Assembly: GCA_029582155.1 (NCBI GenBank)
Contig: CM055901.1
Location: forward strand, 7,296,874 to 7,360,873
Origin: Panopea generosa
Lineage: Eukaryota; Mollusca; Bivalvia; Adapedonta; Hiatellidae
Direction: 5' to 3'
DNA length: 64,000 nucleotides
The position numbers were made by a program, and so were the translations under genes. The notes under the pieces are model-generated. The model saw only the letters and a program-made list of their open reading frames with translations, did no database searches and was not told the DNA's origin. Shown here piece by piece: positions 22,033 to 34,539 of this stretch; the first letter of the stretch is position 1, and the number at the start of each line of letters is the position of its first letter.

Positions 22033-24126
22033 ATGGCGTATGTACATGACTTCTCGTTTACGCTTGGTGCTACGCTGTTGGTTGCTTTGTGTTTCTGCGA
22101 TGTATCAGTATCTCACACTAACATTACCGTACCAACAACCAGAAAGTTGTGCCGTATACATATGGACATAGCGAACTGCTCTGGACAAGGACGTAATCTA
22201 ACGTACATTCCGAAACTTGGACAACGGATACACCGTCTGATATTTAACAAAAACTACTTGCCGTTTGTAAGCAGTGTGACATTTGAAAACATCAGTGTTG
22301 AAAACATTGAAATATTGACACTGGAACATGACGGTATACAACATATCACAGCCAACGCGTTCAACACATTTGCAAATTTACGAAATCTAAGCCTGTCTGG
22401 AAATAACATACCGTTAAATCAACTTGAGAAACTTATGCAATTTTTGTCAAAGAAAGAGAGTTTGAGGCGTCTCTATCTCAACTCAATGTCAATATCACAT
22501 ATCCCTAAAACTTTTTTCTCAAATATAACAGAAAACAATTTAGCTGATCTTTCTCTGGGTTACAATGGTTTAACAACCATATACCAAGACATGTTTCAAA
22601 TGTTTAAAAAGTTAAAAGTTCTTTGTCTTAAAAGCAATCGAGTTACAACATTTCAAGTACCTGCACTGGAACATTTAGAGTTGCTAGTACTATCGTCTAA
22701 TGACCTCCAGACCTTTCCTAACTTTTGCGATAACATTTTGCAAAAAACTTATACACCTTCAATCTCAACTTTATTCATCCAGAGAAACAAAATCCGCTCT
22801 GTCAATTCTACAAATTTCAAATGTCTTAAAACTTTAGTTATTCTTAACCTCGCCGAAAACTATATAGTTGAATTTCAAACCGATTTGTTATCTGAGTTAA
22901 ATAATTTAGCAATTCTTCTCTTATATAATATGAGACTGCCATATTTAAAAATATACCCAAAGGCGTTCCGGTCTACGACGTTACGATATCTTAATATTCG
23001 AAATGACGCCAAAGCAATAGATATGTTTGTAAATCCAAACGAAACATTTATGCACATTCCCCATTTAGACCATTTAGATATAGGTTATATCAATTTCAAC
23101 GGTCAAACCGACGACTGGTTGGCGAATTTGTTAAGTAATTTGTCAAATTTGACAAAACTGGGTATGGTGAATTGCCAATTACGATATTTTCCTATACAGA
23201 TAGTAAAAAACAGACCAATGTTACATTACGTGAGGCTTTCTAGTAACAAAAATACTTCAATCAACCTTTCAGCATATAAACATGTGTCGAAACTGTTTTT
23301 AAACAATAATCAAATAATAACAATAAATCAAAATGATCTGCCTGGTAAGAACTTGCAGATACTTGATATGTCAAACAACCCATTTGTTTGTCAATGTACG
23401 TTAAATCCATTTATCAGTTGGCTACGTAACCATATAAAAATTGTAAACATTAAGAACTATCCAAATGGTTATGTTTGCGCTATGCCATCGCACATGAAAG
23501 GTAAACTTCTCTCAAATATGTCATTTACGTACAATGAGTGTCATCCATGGGGCGTAGGAATTTGGGTCGGAGTTGTCGGTGGACCTCTAGTAATTTCATT
23601 TATCGTTATTGCAATTATTGTTTACAAATATAGATGGAGTATCAAACATTATATGTTTCTTTTACGGAAAAGACGACAGTATCAACAGTTAGACGGGCAT
23701 AATTTTGGCTTCGATGCTTTTGTCGGATATAACCAAATCGACCACGAATGGGTCTACGATCATCTTCTTCCGATTTTGGAAGAACAGAACGGATACAAAC
23801 TTTGTATTCATGATAGGGATTTTAGACCAGGTGTTTATATTCATGATAACATAACAAAGTGTATGGAAGACAGTAGGAAAATCATCATTATTCTCACTAA
23901 TGAATTTGCTAAGAGCGGATGGTGCACGTTTGAGTTAAAGATTGCGCACACTAAACATATAGAGGACGGAACAGAGCTTATTGTCATCATGCTTCAAAAA
24001 CCGGAAGCACGTTATATCAACAAATCTCTGAAGTTGCTGCTGCAGACAACAACATTTATAGAATGGTCAGACGACGAGGTAGGGCGCTTATTGTTCTGGG
24101 AGAAACTGGCAGACGCGATGAAGTGA
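22033..24126 (+). CDS. TLR: Toll-like receptor (single coding exon, complete)
   Basis: It encodes 697 residues in one exon, a type I membrane receptor of innate immunity. A signal peptide spans about 1-27 (hydrophobic LGATLLVALCFCDVSVS). Leucine-rich repeats fill about 60-445, seen as repeated LxxLxLxxN units. A single C-terminal cysteine cap follows (about 448-505, NNPFVCQC then two further Cys). The transmembrane helix is about 508-531 with a basic stop-transfer (RKRR). The cytoplasmic TIR domain is 558-697. It keeps box 1 (FDAFVGY), a BB loop with the family Pro (C.HDRDFRPG), and box 3 (FWEKL). One cysteine cluster makes it the single-cluster type. The ligand is not predictable. The start sits in a good context (ACAATGG), and the gene is intact. 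Confidence 0.97.
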   Translation: MAYVHDFSFTLGATLLVALCFCDVSVSHTNITVPTTRKLCRIHMDIANCSGQGRNLTYIPKLGQRIHRLIFNKNYLPFVSSVTFENISVENIEILTLEHDGIQHITANAFNTFANLRNLSLSGNNIPLNQLEKLMQFLSKKESLRRLYLNSMSISHIPKTFFSNITENNLADLSLGYNGLTTIYQDMFQMFKKLKVLCLKSNRVTTFQVPALEHLELLVLSSNDLQTFPNFCDNILQKTYTPSISTLFIQRNKIRSVNSTNFKCLKTLVILNLAENYIVEFQTDLLSELNNLAILLLYNMRLPYLKIYPKAFRSTTLRYLNIRNDAKAIDMFVNPNETFMHIPHLDHLDIGYINFNGQTDDWLANLLSNLSNLTKLGMVNCQLRYFPIQIVKNRPMLHYVRLSSNKNTSINLSAYKHVSKLFLNNNQIITINQNDLPGKNLQILDMSNNPFVCQCTLNPFISWLRNHIKIVNIKNYPNGYVCAMPSHMKGKLLSNMSFTYNECHPWGVGIWVGVVGGPLVISFIVIAIIVYKYRWSIKHYMFLLRKRRQYQQLDGHNFGFDAFVGYNQIDHEWVYDHLLPILEEQNGYKLCIHDRDFRPGVYIHDNITKCMEDSRKIIIILTNEFAKSGWCTFELKIAHTKHIEDGTELIVIMLQKPEARYINKSLKLLLQTTTFIEWSDDEVGRLLFWEKLADAMK

Positions 24127-24213
24127 AACGATTGCGACTTTTGTCAAAATTGAAAGGGTAAACAATGTCCTAGCTTTTATGATATGGACAAATGTTTTAA
24201 TGATCAAACTTTG

Positions 24214-24219
24214 AATAAA
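24214..24219 (+). terminator. Polyadenylation signal of the TLR gene
   Basis: AATAAA 88 bases past the stop codon, the first canonical signal downstream. Confidence 0.6.
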
Positions 24220-24620
24220 AAATGAATGTAAGGACACAAACGTGGTTTTCAATTGTAAGTAAATTATACATACAGTTTCATATTTGTAGGCACATTTCTT
24301 GTTTATTTCCTTAACATTCATTTCACTACTGAGATATGCCTTTTGTCTCACTAGGAACTCTCAAAATGAAAATATACGTGCTTAAATACTTAATCGATAC
24401 TGTAAAACGCTGACATGTACTGAATGAAATATACACTCAGGGACTTTGAAAACTTACTATTTACATACATTTTATTTTTATGCAGAAAATTTCATCTGAT
24501 TTCCAAGAAAGTTTATATACGTTAAGAGTGAAATCTCTGTCTTCTACTGTCAAAATTTCATGAATGAGACTTGATATTTTTTGAATTTCTTTTCGATATA
24601 TTCGAAGCTACCCTCAAAAC

Positions 24621-24703
24621 TGAAAATTCGCAGGCGTCAATAATCGGTGTATGAACCGTTCTCCTTGATACATACACTCGTTATTGACGCCTGTATATTT
24701 TCA
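24621..24703. repeat. Short inverted repeat / hairpin
   Basis: Two arms of about 33 bases, starting TGAAAAT, contain a near-perfect CAGGCGTCAATAA core and enclose a loop of about 17 bases. It is either a tiny foldback element or a transcript hairpin downstream of the TLR gene. Confidence 0.7.
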
Positions 24704-25254
24704 CTTGAATAAAATAAAAAAGGCATCAAAAATTCAATTCTCAGTCATGACCTTTATTTGCCTAAAGCAACTTTGAAGTATGTCGCTTTTTTAAAACGGC
24801 AATATAATGAAAAGTGAGAAACAAATTTTATTGACAAATATCCTCATAAGATAATCAGGTTAAATATATAGATTAAATGGTCGTTTAATCTAAAATTCCT
24901 AAGGAATCGTACACAGTCTGGCATGTCTGTTTAATACATGCTATTAACTGTGAAAACTGGTGTGATGTTTAAGAGTTGACTAAAACAATTGCATTATTAT
25001 GTGAAAGTAACCAAGGGATCCCAGACACCATGCCAATAAATGAATAAAAGAAAACAAAATCAGATCATTAAATTACAGTAAAAATAGTGTGTATCTTAAA
25101 AATGATGACATAAGACATACCTTGCTTAATTCGTATGATATATTTTCTTATTTAATATCATAGTTGAGACTGCGGTGTGATATAGATAACTTGATATATT
25201 CTGTATTTTGATACGTTGAAATTGAGCACTTGTTAAAAATATTTCGGACCAGTG

Positions 25255-25372
25255 TAATGAAGAATTTGTACTCCATAGAATATGTACTTCCCAGTCCGTA
25301 TTCTACGTAGAATTTGGACTCCCTGTCCGTAGAATATGGACTTATTCTGAACAATAGTGACACCCTTAGGGG
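25255..25372. repeat. Short palindromic repeats (GTAGAATNTGGAC units)
   Basis: Several direct and inverted copies of a GTAGAATATGGAC-type unit lie here, including an imperfect palindrome centred on CTACGTAG near 25305. Confidence 0.5.
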
Positions 25373-25429
25373 AGTCATTATTCTACAAGCTATCTGATTT
25401 CAATGAAATCACACCAGCATCTACGCCAT

Positions 25430-26615
25430 ACAATATAACTGAATGCTATTGTTTTTTATTTGTTAATATACATTTAAAATTGCAATACAAACATCCTGGT
25501 CATAGAATGCAGTTGTTTCGTGTTAATTCAGAAACGACTTAAACAGCAATTGAGTAATAGAGAGATCTATCTAAAAGCGAAACGATTTTTTGTTGCCATA
25601 ATTCATTTCTGTATCTGGTGTTGCGATTTCCCAATTGCATGCTGCTATGGTAGAGCTGCTTTCATCTTGCCGGCGTCTCTGTGTTTTTCTTTGTTCTTTG
25701 TGGCTAAGATCACTTTAATAGGAACCCAGACGCTTTGTCGGTACAATGTTAAACTTGAAAGGCATTCAAAAAGGGGAACTTTTATTGTCAAACTACTTAT
25801 ATATCCGCTGATTGGTTGGTACTATGAGTAACGTAACCTGTCAATGAGACCGCAGCAATATCTTTGATTTGTCGGCATTGTTCAAAGAAATAGTATAAAT
25901 GAAGTTTTATTCCGAGGGATTTTATTTGCAAGCATGGATCCCCAAACATATGAGGATATTAAACCATTTGTATTGCATAAGATGTCTCCATCGGGGAGCA
26001 AGTTAAGCAAAGGCGAAAAGGCTAACTTCTAGATTTGAAGTCAAAGGCGGAATTGTTAATTAAAGAGAACAAGAAACTGCTGAGAGTAGTGAAGGATGGC
26101 GAAGTTGACAAAATCCTGGAAAGTCTGCATCTGGGCGAGCATGGCAGGCACATGGGTATTGTAAAATTGTTAGTGCTAATACTATTTAAATGGGTATTGT
26201 AAAATCGTAGTGCTTATATTCTTTTTTTAAATTGTTTTTGCTTTCATAGATCTATCAACATGCATGCAGTCTACTGCGGTCTAGGTGGCCATTATAACTA
26301 AGGCGCTGAGGTACGAAAACAGAGGGTCACTGGTTTGATCCGGGTGTCATATTGAAAATTCACCGCCACCTCCTAAAACACCCCGGAGCGAGTTTTCAGT
26401 GAATTTTCCACTTTATAAAAATTACCCCCCCCCCCCCCCCCCCCCAATGAAAAATCACCCTGGCTACTGTATGTGAAACTGTGTTGTTGTTTTTTTAATT
26501 TTTGTGTGTGTGTTTTTTGGGGGTTTTTTTTTGTTGTTTGTTTTTTTTTATGTTTTTTTTTATGTTTTTTTTTCTAAGTATTTTAAGGTGACATTATAAT
26601 TATACACTTTTTCAA
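25430..26615 (+). mobile_element. Integrase-element fragment, copy B
   Basis: It is inverted relative to copy A and clearly homologous. It has the upstream block with TATAAAT at 25894-25900, a first-exon-like coding piece (about 25934-26158) and the start of a presumed intron. That intron holds the same tRNA-like SINE (about 26270-26420) and a C-rich tract. Homology to copy A ends near 26615 at TACACTTTTTCAAACT. It is an incomplete, broken fossil. The coding piece ends in a LH..EHG.H.G sequence resembling the N-terminal edge of a His-Cys integrase zinc motif. The rest of the integrase is missing here but represented by copy C. Confidence 0.6.
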
Positions 26616-28230
26616 ACTAAGCTTTAAGCTCTTTTGGTGTAACTTCACTTACAAACGGAAATCGACTAAAGGAAGCTACAATTCTTTGGTCAATTATGCA
26701 GACTCCCGAATAAGTATATTGCTAAGCAATTATTTGTTAATCATCTGTTAGTGATGATAAACAAACATTAGGTTTTATTTTCTGATATCTATAGAACGTT
26801 TTATTTTCTGATATCTATAGAACATTAACGAAGTATGATCTATATAATTATTTGGTTAATTATTCTAAAACGGCAATATTTCCATCCAAGTATGCATGGT
26901 AATATGTTCTTAGACAAAAAGTGCTAAAACATTACTCAAATACAATGTTAATGAGGTTAGGTGACAAAATGGGTCCATCATATGTCATGAATATGTTTAG
27001 CATAAATAGGCCTTGCTTCCTATGGCAATTAAGTAGGAAAAATTAGTATGTAAAAGCACAATGTTTTACAGAAGTGTCACTACTAAGTAAACTGCAATCG
27101 CTTACAGCTGTACAGCTATGTAACAAATGTAATACGCTTGTAAATAATTTATTACTACATATTGTTCATTTTTGTATTGCAAACACTGTCGAAAGAAATA
27201 AGCCTTGAGACGCAGTTATAACGACTTGTGGTCTTCAGGCCTTTAATTCATTTATTAAAAAGACGCCTAAAGATCAGATTTATGCACTGCTTTCCGGGTT
27301 TAATGAATATTTATCTGACATTGAACAGATTGAAGATATATTATTGTTCAATATTGGGATAATTCACAGTATGTTAAAGTAATTTTTATCGATACTGCTA
27401 ATGTTTACTGTTTGTTACTCAGTGTGTGATCAATTTCTTACATTTCGTTTCGGTAAGATACAAAAGGTTCATCGTTGTCATTAGTCTATCACTGGGTCTT
27501 GCATGTTATTCCGGTAAGATTCATTATAGATGGACAATGTTATTATTTCACTTATATTAGTGTAAGGTATACTATATGACAGTTAAAAAGCTATACTGAT
27601 TTTTATAAAATCATAATTTATTTAGTTATTTTAACAAATCCATCATGTTATGAATACTTTTACAATATTACATCATAATTATTAGGCGTATCGTATGTTC
27701 ATTCTTCACTTGTAACTCATTGTATATTGTTCATTTATATGTAATTATTTACTGCAATTTGTATATATGTTATTATATGCTCTCCAATTATGGAGGAAAT
27801 ACAGATTATATTATATGTTTAGGATAACATTGCAGATGTTTCCATTATATATTTAATATGTATTATGTTTATCATAAATAAATCACTTATTATATGATTG
27901 AAACTTTATTCAAGGAACTATATTTCTAATTCCTTGGTTTGCAAAACAAAAGCAAACGTAATTAGCATCATAAATGGTAGTGCGACATACTGCACATCTC
28001 TAGGAGCCTTTTATTTTTTTTTATTTTGCGTCTCCCGAATTATGGACAACAGAAAGGATATCCAAATAATAAAGAAGCTGTCCATTCACGCCTTATTTAA
28101 TTAAGCTACATAAATGGATGCTGGTCACAAAATACCGTTTGACGTGGGTTTTTCTTCGGTTACAAATGTTTCTTGCATAATATAAATGTCACCATGTGGA
28201 CCTAAACTGTTAGGAGAGAAACATATGTCA
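26616..28230. other. AT-rich stretch, no gene recognised
   Basis: Only small direct repeats are visible, such as a 27-bp duplication near 26775-26825. Confidence 0.4.
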
Positions 28231-28235
28231 ACGGT

Positions 28236-28312
28236 TTGGTTAGTTCAGTCGGTATAGCACTTGTCCTGTAAGTGAAAGGTCCCGAGTTCGAGTCTGCAAT
28301 GGCTGCATATTT
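28236..28312 (+). mobile_element. tRNA-like SINE head or tRNA pseudogene
   Basis: It has an A-box-like TAGTTCAGTCGGTATAGCA and a B-box-like GAGTTCGAGTC at tRNA spacing. The acceptor and T stems do not pair well, so a functional tRNA is unlikely. Confidence 0.5.
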
Positions 28313-29204
28313 TTCTTGCCTTATTACATAAACATAATACATGTCTATACTATAGTTTACATTGTGCAGATAGCCATGTATTTTTACTGGGGTTTCAAAA
28401 CAATTTCAAAACAGACCTAGAAGACAAAGGAACAAATCTCAGTACAGCCACCGTCCTTCTGTAAGTAACTTTAAATTTCTCACAAAATGTTTTTAGACTA
28501 CCGGAGCGAGGATTGATCCGACAACTTCGGCAGTGAGAAGTTAATGGTTATTTGACAACAACACTATGGACATCACTGTCACAGAAGGAACCATTTGTAT
28601 AATTCTAAACACCAGACATTCATACTGTATTCAAGCATAAATCGAGTTCTTGCAGTTTAAATGTTAAAATATGACTTAACCAAATGTATATTTCTGGACA
28701 AATGTTGGAAACGTCTAGGAAACAGGACTAGACTAAAATTGAGGAGAAGTCTCTGGACTTGGCAATAATTTGAACCTCAATCTCCCATGTACCAAGAAAA
28801 AAACAACAGCATTGTGCATGACTGCATACATAAACCAACACATTTACTTATGTTCCCAAATTAGCAGCTGAGACATCCAAATATATATGATATATACAAT
28901 CTGGACATAGGTTCCCTTCAGTTCTTGTCCAGACACTTCTACAATCTGGTTGTAATACTAAACAAATCAAACAAAATAGACAAAAAATATAGACCAAGTA
29001 TGATTATAAACTGCAGTCCACGGAAAATATACTTTTCGAATGTAAGGCAGTCAGAAAGAGTAAGCATCAGTTAGTAGCATTTTGTCCATTCAGCAGCAAA
29101 CATTATAAAAAAATATACATTTTTTAAAAGAGAATAATTTCTTTAAAAAATAAAACAGACATTTCTTTTTTCACCATATCTAAGCCATCTTTTTTCATGT
29201 TGTT

Positions 29205-29280
29205 CGCAACTGCTGGGATTCGAACACAGAATTTCTACAAAAGTGTAGATGTGTTTGCCAGTTACACCACAGAAGCATAT
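29205..29280 (-). mobile_element. tRNA-like SINE head or tRNA pseudogene
   Basis: The minus strand has GTGGTGTAACTGGCAAACAC (A-box-like) and GTGTTCGAATCC (B box) at tRNA spacing, with a poor cloverleaf. Confidence 0.5.
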
Positions 29281-29784
29281 CATATTATACTAAGATAATG
29301 GACTTAAATATTTACCAAATCAAATTATGTAAATTAATAGAAATTAATATCTAAAATAGCCCAAATTTCTATTAATAAAATGCACTCTTGTAACACAGCA
29401 CTACATTTTTTTTTTTCTAATACTATATACATGTAGTATAATACCGAATTTTGTGAAATTAAAAATCAGGTTGACTCCCTTTTTTTATGGGGGGAAAACG
29501 CTTCAACAATCTGGAAGCTAGTCTTTAATCGAAATATACAGGTATTAATTTCAAGTCAGGTTGAAACATCCAAAGCATCAGCTGTGTGTTTTATGGTATT
29601 TTTTACATAAATATATGTACTTTATAAATTGGTTAAATTTTGATATCTCGGTCACAAATAAATGCCCCCCTTTGTAAAATGAATCACACCTTGGGAGTTT
29701 ATTCATGTTATACGTTAAGTCTATAATGTGTCTAACTGTCAACTCAAGGGTTGTGAGTTCCAATTGATTGTACTTGCGCGTGAA

Positions 29785-30135
29785 GTTTTATTATGTCAAA
29801 TAAGGGCAATACTTTGCATTTTATTCAGGCAAGAGTAATCTTCAATGTAGTATGTTTTATGAATGGGAAGTCTTACGTTAAGTTTAAATCAAATCAAATA
29901 CATTTAGTGGTTGATGAAGTATCGACAAGATGGTACTTGCAAGCAAAACTAATCAGAATTTCTAAGTCAAACAAGGGCAATAATTTGCATTATATTAATC
30001 CAAGAGTTATCTTACTTAGTTATCATAGTATGTTTGATGACTGGGAAGTGTTGTGTTAAGTTTCAAGTCAATACATGCAATGGTTATTGAGATTGGGACT
30101 TGCACACAAAACTTCAACAAAGGTGGGACGCTGAT
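29785..30135 (+). repeat. Two diverged tandem units of about 165 bp, mollusc-type dispersed repeat
   Basis: Both units carry AAGGGCAATA.TTTGCATT, then a CAAGAGT.ATCTT.. block, AAGTTTAAATC/AAGTTTCAAGTC and GACTTGCA.ACAAAACT. A GACGCTGATATTCGGGTGAAC.AGAATAGCTC end follows. I recall similar repeats as abundant in bivalve genomes. Confidence 0.6.
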
Positions 30136-30337
30136 ATTCGGGTGAACAGAATAGCTCTCTTTATTCTTCGAAAAGTCAAGCTAAAAACAATTTGAAAATT
30201 GTTTACAGTAACAAAGACAACTCCGTCAGAATTTACAATGTATTTACCAAAGCTCTAATAAAAACAAAGCAAAAGGCCAACTAACAATAAATGTGTGTTA
30301 TAAATACTGTTCTCTGATTGAAATAATTACATCATGA

Positions 30338-30627
30338 CATGATTGATTGATTGAATATTTAGCGTTATATTTATGACATCGAGGGCTAATAGACGACCAG
30401 TTAATCTTACCACTTTTTCCTAGGATTAACCAGTACTCGAGCACACCCCATCTCCGCAAGTAACTGATAACTTTCCCGCTTGAATCAGTGCTGAAAGACG
30501 AATGTTAATGAGACACAATGTCGTATATAAATCATAACGGAGACTGTTGCCGGGTGGGGGATTCGAACTCAAGACCTCTGGATTGATAGTCAGACGCGTA
30601 ACCGACTGAGCTAATCGGGCCCGGCAT
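30338..30627 (-). mobile_element. tRNA-derived SINE, family B, near full length
   Basis: It matches 4112-4404 closely over the tRNA-like head (A box TAGCTCAGTCGG, B box GAGTTCGAATC), body and GATT tail. Confidence 0.8.
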
Positions 30628-31211
30628 CATCATGACATGGACAGGGAGGTTACCGACTTATATTTATATAATTATATGAAAACATACATCATTGGAAACC
30701 GTAATTTATAATGTGTTTTTAAACAAGAAGCCCATAGGACTAAACAGTCATCTGATTATCCAAAAAACATTCACATAAATCTATTCAGTCGTAAGAAATA
30801 ACTTTTTGTCAATTTCTCTTATATAGATTTAGTAAAGTAGGCCTCACTCCAAGGGCAAAACCGTGTGACCCAGGGACATGCAATTCCCATTTTTTATAAT
30901 TGACCCATATACATGTATGTCCATAATCATGCTCACTATTTGTTTCCCAGTGGTTCTCCTATATTGAGAAAAAGATTTTCAAAGTTTACCTTACTATGAC
31001 CGTTTTCACAATTTTGATTCACCCATGTGTACCAAAGCTGCATACAATATATCATTACAATTACGGTTACGGTTTGTAGAAGGAACTAAAAAAAGGAAAT
31101 TGTTTAAGGACGCATGGTGATGGACAAAAGGTCCGTTCAGACAAAGTCTCAGGTGACCTAAAAGGACCGACTGAGATTAAAGTTGAGGGCGTAATGGTAG
31201 ACTGAATACAT

Positions 31212-31452
31212 TTAAAGGGTCCTCTGTGGTCGAGTGGTATAAGGCGTCATCTCAAAATCACTTACTTCTCACCACTAAGGTCGTAGGTTTGAATCCCGCT
31301 CCAAAAACTGTATGTGAGAAAGTTTCCAGTTACTTGCAGAAGGACAGTAGTTGTACTCAGTCTCAGGTCTTCTTCTACCAGCAAAACTGGATAAGCCATA
31401 TATAACCTGAAATGTGTTGAAAATGGCGTTAAACCCGATTTAAAAAAAAGAA
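31212..31452 (+). mobile_element. Ser/Leu-tRNA-like SINE, family D
   Basis: The head GGTCGAGTGGTATAAGGCG and the B box GGTTTGAATCCC are separated by a long variable region as in class II tRNAs. A body with CCAGTTACTTGC follows, then a GGCGTTAAACCCGATT end and poly-A. The second copy is at 56463-56695, inverted. Confidence 0.8.
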
Positions 31453-32547
31453 TGCATTTAAATCACTGTTCTCATTAATTAAAGTTTTATAACTATTATA
31501 TCAACTATTATAATATGCATCCGCACCATGTGTATCAACACAATTGTTTGTTATCATCAAGATTGACCTAGCTATTTTGCCATATTTGGCCAGGTCATCC
31601 TAAAAGAATGTTTGATTGCTGTGTCTCTACTCAGTATTTTAAAGAAAAATGGACAGATATCATGAAAAAATAAAAAGTTAACGCTTTGAAAGGCAATAAA
31701 AAGTTTAAGTAGCTGCAATATTTAGCGAGTAGGTAGGAGCACAGCAAACACATACCCTACGTATTTTATTTTGATGCCAGAGTGCAACCCTCCATTACTG
31801 AGAGCACTACGGTCACATGTGAAGTTGTTGGTTCAAGTCAAGCTATATACATACAATTTCTTAGAGTTAACCAATGTCCCCTGAAAGGTTCTACTCAGAC
31901 TTTTGTTACTTTTTGGAATATACAGGAGACCTTACGATACCTTTTTATGTTTTTGTTCATTATTGCACCTAGAGTACAGCTTGCATTGTCACTACAAGGC
32001 AATGTTCACCCATTATCAACTTCCACATGCCTCCTTTTCCCCCATGCCATTAACTCTTGCCCGGGGCTGTTATCAAAATTAGGATTCTGGGTAGTGATAA
32101 TGCCCTGCCTAAATGAATTCTGAGTAGTGATAACATTTACGCCCTACTAATCGGAATTATGCAAGGAATGTGAATATATGCCCAATGTAAGTGATAATAG
32201 ACAATATTTAGTATAGAAATACTATATTTAGACTTTTAGTACCGTGCCTAAAAATGTTGTTAAAATACCTTCCCCTGACAGTGCTGTAAAATCCTATAGC
32301 CAGATGTTCTGAACAAGTAGAAACTTGTACAAGTCATTGGCCAAGTAGAAATTTGTAAAAGTCACCATTTACAAAAGTTTAGTCTCTTTAATAACTTTAA
32401 TTGGTGCACATACACATGGGGATTAATTATCACTCACCAGTTAATCACTACTCTGGATTAATTATCATCGAATTATCTCAAGGCAGTATTCGATAAGATG
32501 TCCAAAAATACAAAGCTGTTTTGATGGCAGCATTACCAGTATAAGCT
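31453..32547. other. No gene recognised
   Basis: AT-rich sequence. The 113-residue open frame at 31782-32123 has no recognisable domain or splice context. Confidence 0.35.
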
Positions 32548-32628
32548 GGTTAGTCCCATTAGCTCAGTCGGTAAATCACAAAACTACTAGCATCGAGGTT
32601 GCGGGTTAGATCCCCGGGGCTGGCTAAT
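32548..32628 (+). mobile_element. tRNA-like SINE head or tRNA pseudogene
   Basis: TTAGCTCAGTCGGTAAATCAC (A box) and GGGTTAGATCCCC (B box) lie at tRNA spacing. Confidence 0.5.
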
Positions 32629-32794
32629 AAAAAACAGTCGTTCCGATGGGTATTTAAATCGAGGATCCATGTGGCTTTGCTATACACTGAGCACAGTGAA
32701 GAACCAGAAGAAACATACAGTTGGTTTCAATCTATAACCTGCACTATCCCCCTGGAACCTAAAAAGATCAACACTCTTCTCGGGTAATCGGCAA

Positions 32795-33975
32795 TATGGG
32801 ATGTTTATGTCTGTAAAAGTAGGTAAGCTACTTTCGCGCCAAACACCATGACAACTACACATATTAAAAAAAGTGTTGATGTTTACAAGGACTTGTATAG
32901 AAGGATAGGAAACTTTCATCTCCTGACTAAATGTTGATAAAAAAGCACACGAAGTATTACTAATTTGGCATGAGCGTTCACAAAATCTCAACTAGTTGCC
33001 TTTCCATCTCTATATAATTCCTTGATGTTTATGTCCATAAATTTTAGGTTAGAAACTTTCGCAGCACACACTGACAAATACAGATATTTAAACATATGGT
33101 AGATGTTTATGTCTGTAAAATGTTGAGTTAGTGACTTTTGTGCCACACACCATGACAACTACAGATATAAAAAAAAATTGGTTGTGGTTTATGTTCTCTC
33201 AACACACTTTGAGTTTGGGTCCGACTGAAGCTTCAATTTCACATGCTGTGGCCCACGGGTGATGGTGGTTTCATCAACCTACCAGTTCATCTACTTTAAT
33301 CTTGTGTTAAAAACAGGTCACAGTAGTAGTTTCGTCAACCTTAATTTAGTATAGTGTTATGTGGCACGCCAAATATACAGCAAGAACACTGACAATTGTG
33401 GATAGGTGAGAACCAGTTATGGTCTGAGTAATAAAATATTTAGCATAAGTTCATTTTAATTTAATTAAAACAATTTTAAGCAAAACACTAATCAATATCA
33501 TATATATCACAAACATTGCCGATGAAACAATCAACCACGTGGATACTATTTGTAAATATTGCCAATTGTGCAGGAAATTGAATACCATACCCGATGTAGT
33601 GAATGTACAATGGTCACTTACAACAGTCTTGCTGTTAAGCTAGCTTTTACAGCGATGTAGTTAAAGTGCACTGACTTTATTTGAAGTTGAGCAACGATGT
33701 ACAGTGTCAGGGGAGTGTTAGTACTTAGATGGGTGACTGGTTACTTTAATGGCAACGAGGATAAACTTTCGAACCTGTGCCTGCACTAATCTCTCTTTCT
33801 TTGGAATGGGATGGGATATGGCAATGAACTGCTGAAAGCCACAGGCTGTGCTGTTGGGTATAAGCCCTAAAGGTAAAGAGGGGAAGAGTGTAATGAGTGT
33901 ACATATAGGTCACTAACAACAGTCGTCTTTTCTGTTAAGCTAGCTTTTACAGCGACATTGTTAAGCAACGATGTA
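32795..33975 (+). repeat. Diverged local duplications
   Basis: Three units start GATGTTTATGTC.GTAAA and contain CACACACCATGACAACTACA-like sequence (near 32797, 33025 and 33102). A second pair shares GTTAAGCTAGCTTTTACAGC at about 33632 and 33938, roughly 300 bp apart. Confidence 0.6.
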
Positions 33976-34539
33976 CAAGGTAAATACTTGGACTGTTGAC
34001 CGATGTCACTTGAGCGATATTCATAATTCTCGGAAGTGATCGAATTCAGGTCATGATCGAAAATACGTTACAGGACCATACAATTGTAAACATCAAACAA
34101 TTGTTCATTTATTTTCTACTCTCGCAAGATGGACATGGTTATTTTTGATAGCCATTTCCAGGAAAAAAATGATACGATACTACGCAACAATTATCTATAT
34201 AAGTATATTTACCTTTGATAGTTCACCAGCGAACTGTTGAAAACGCAAAAATATATAAACAGCAATCGGAATACTTTTCATTTTACCCGCAATTGCTTTG
34301 ACCGAAACTTTGCGAAACATATTTACTGCAGAGCAATGACTTTGTCGTCTGGTTTGGTATTTTAATTATCAACTAAAGCTTAGAATTTTATTTATCAAAA
34401 ACGTTTAATTATTTTAATATTATTATTACAGTAATTTTTTTGAAACAATATTTTGTTAGTTTTATTTTATTTGGAATGATAGTCACGAGGCAACGTATGG
34501 GTTAAAGGTCGTCGTGTTGTTGTTTTTTTAAATGCACCA

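Noticed and set aside
28236-28312. Functional tRNA gene
   Set aside because: A and B boxes are present, but the acceptor and T stems do not pair. The same holds for the other tRNA-like heads, so they are taken as SINE heads or pseudogenes.
31782-32123. 113-residue plus-strand frame
   Set aside because: No domain, no splice context and composition like the surrounding non-coding sequence.
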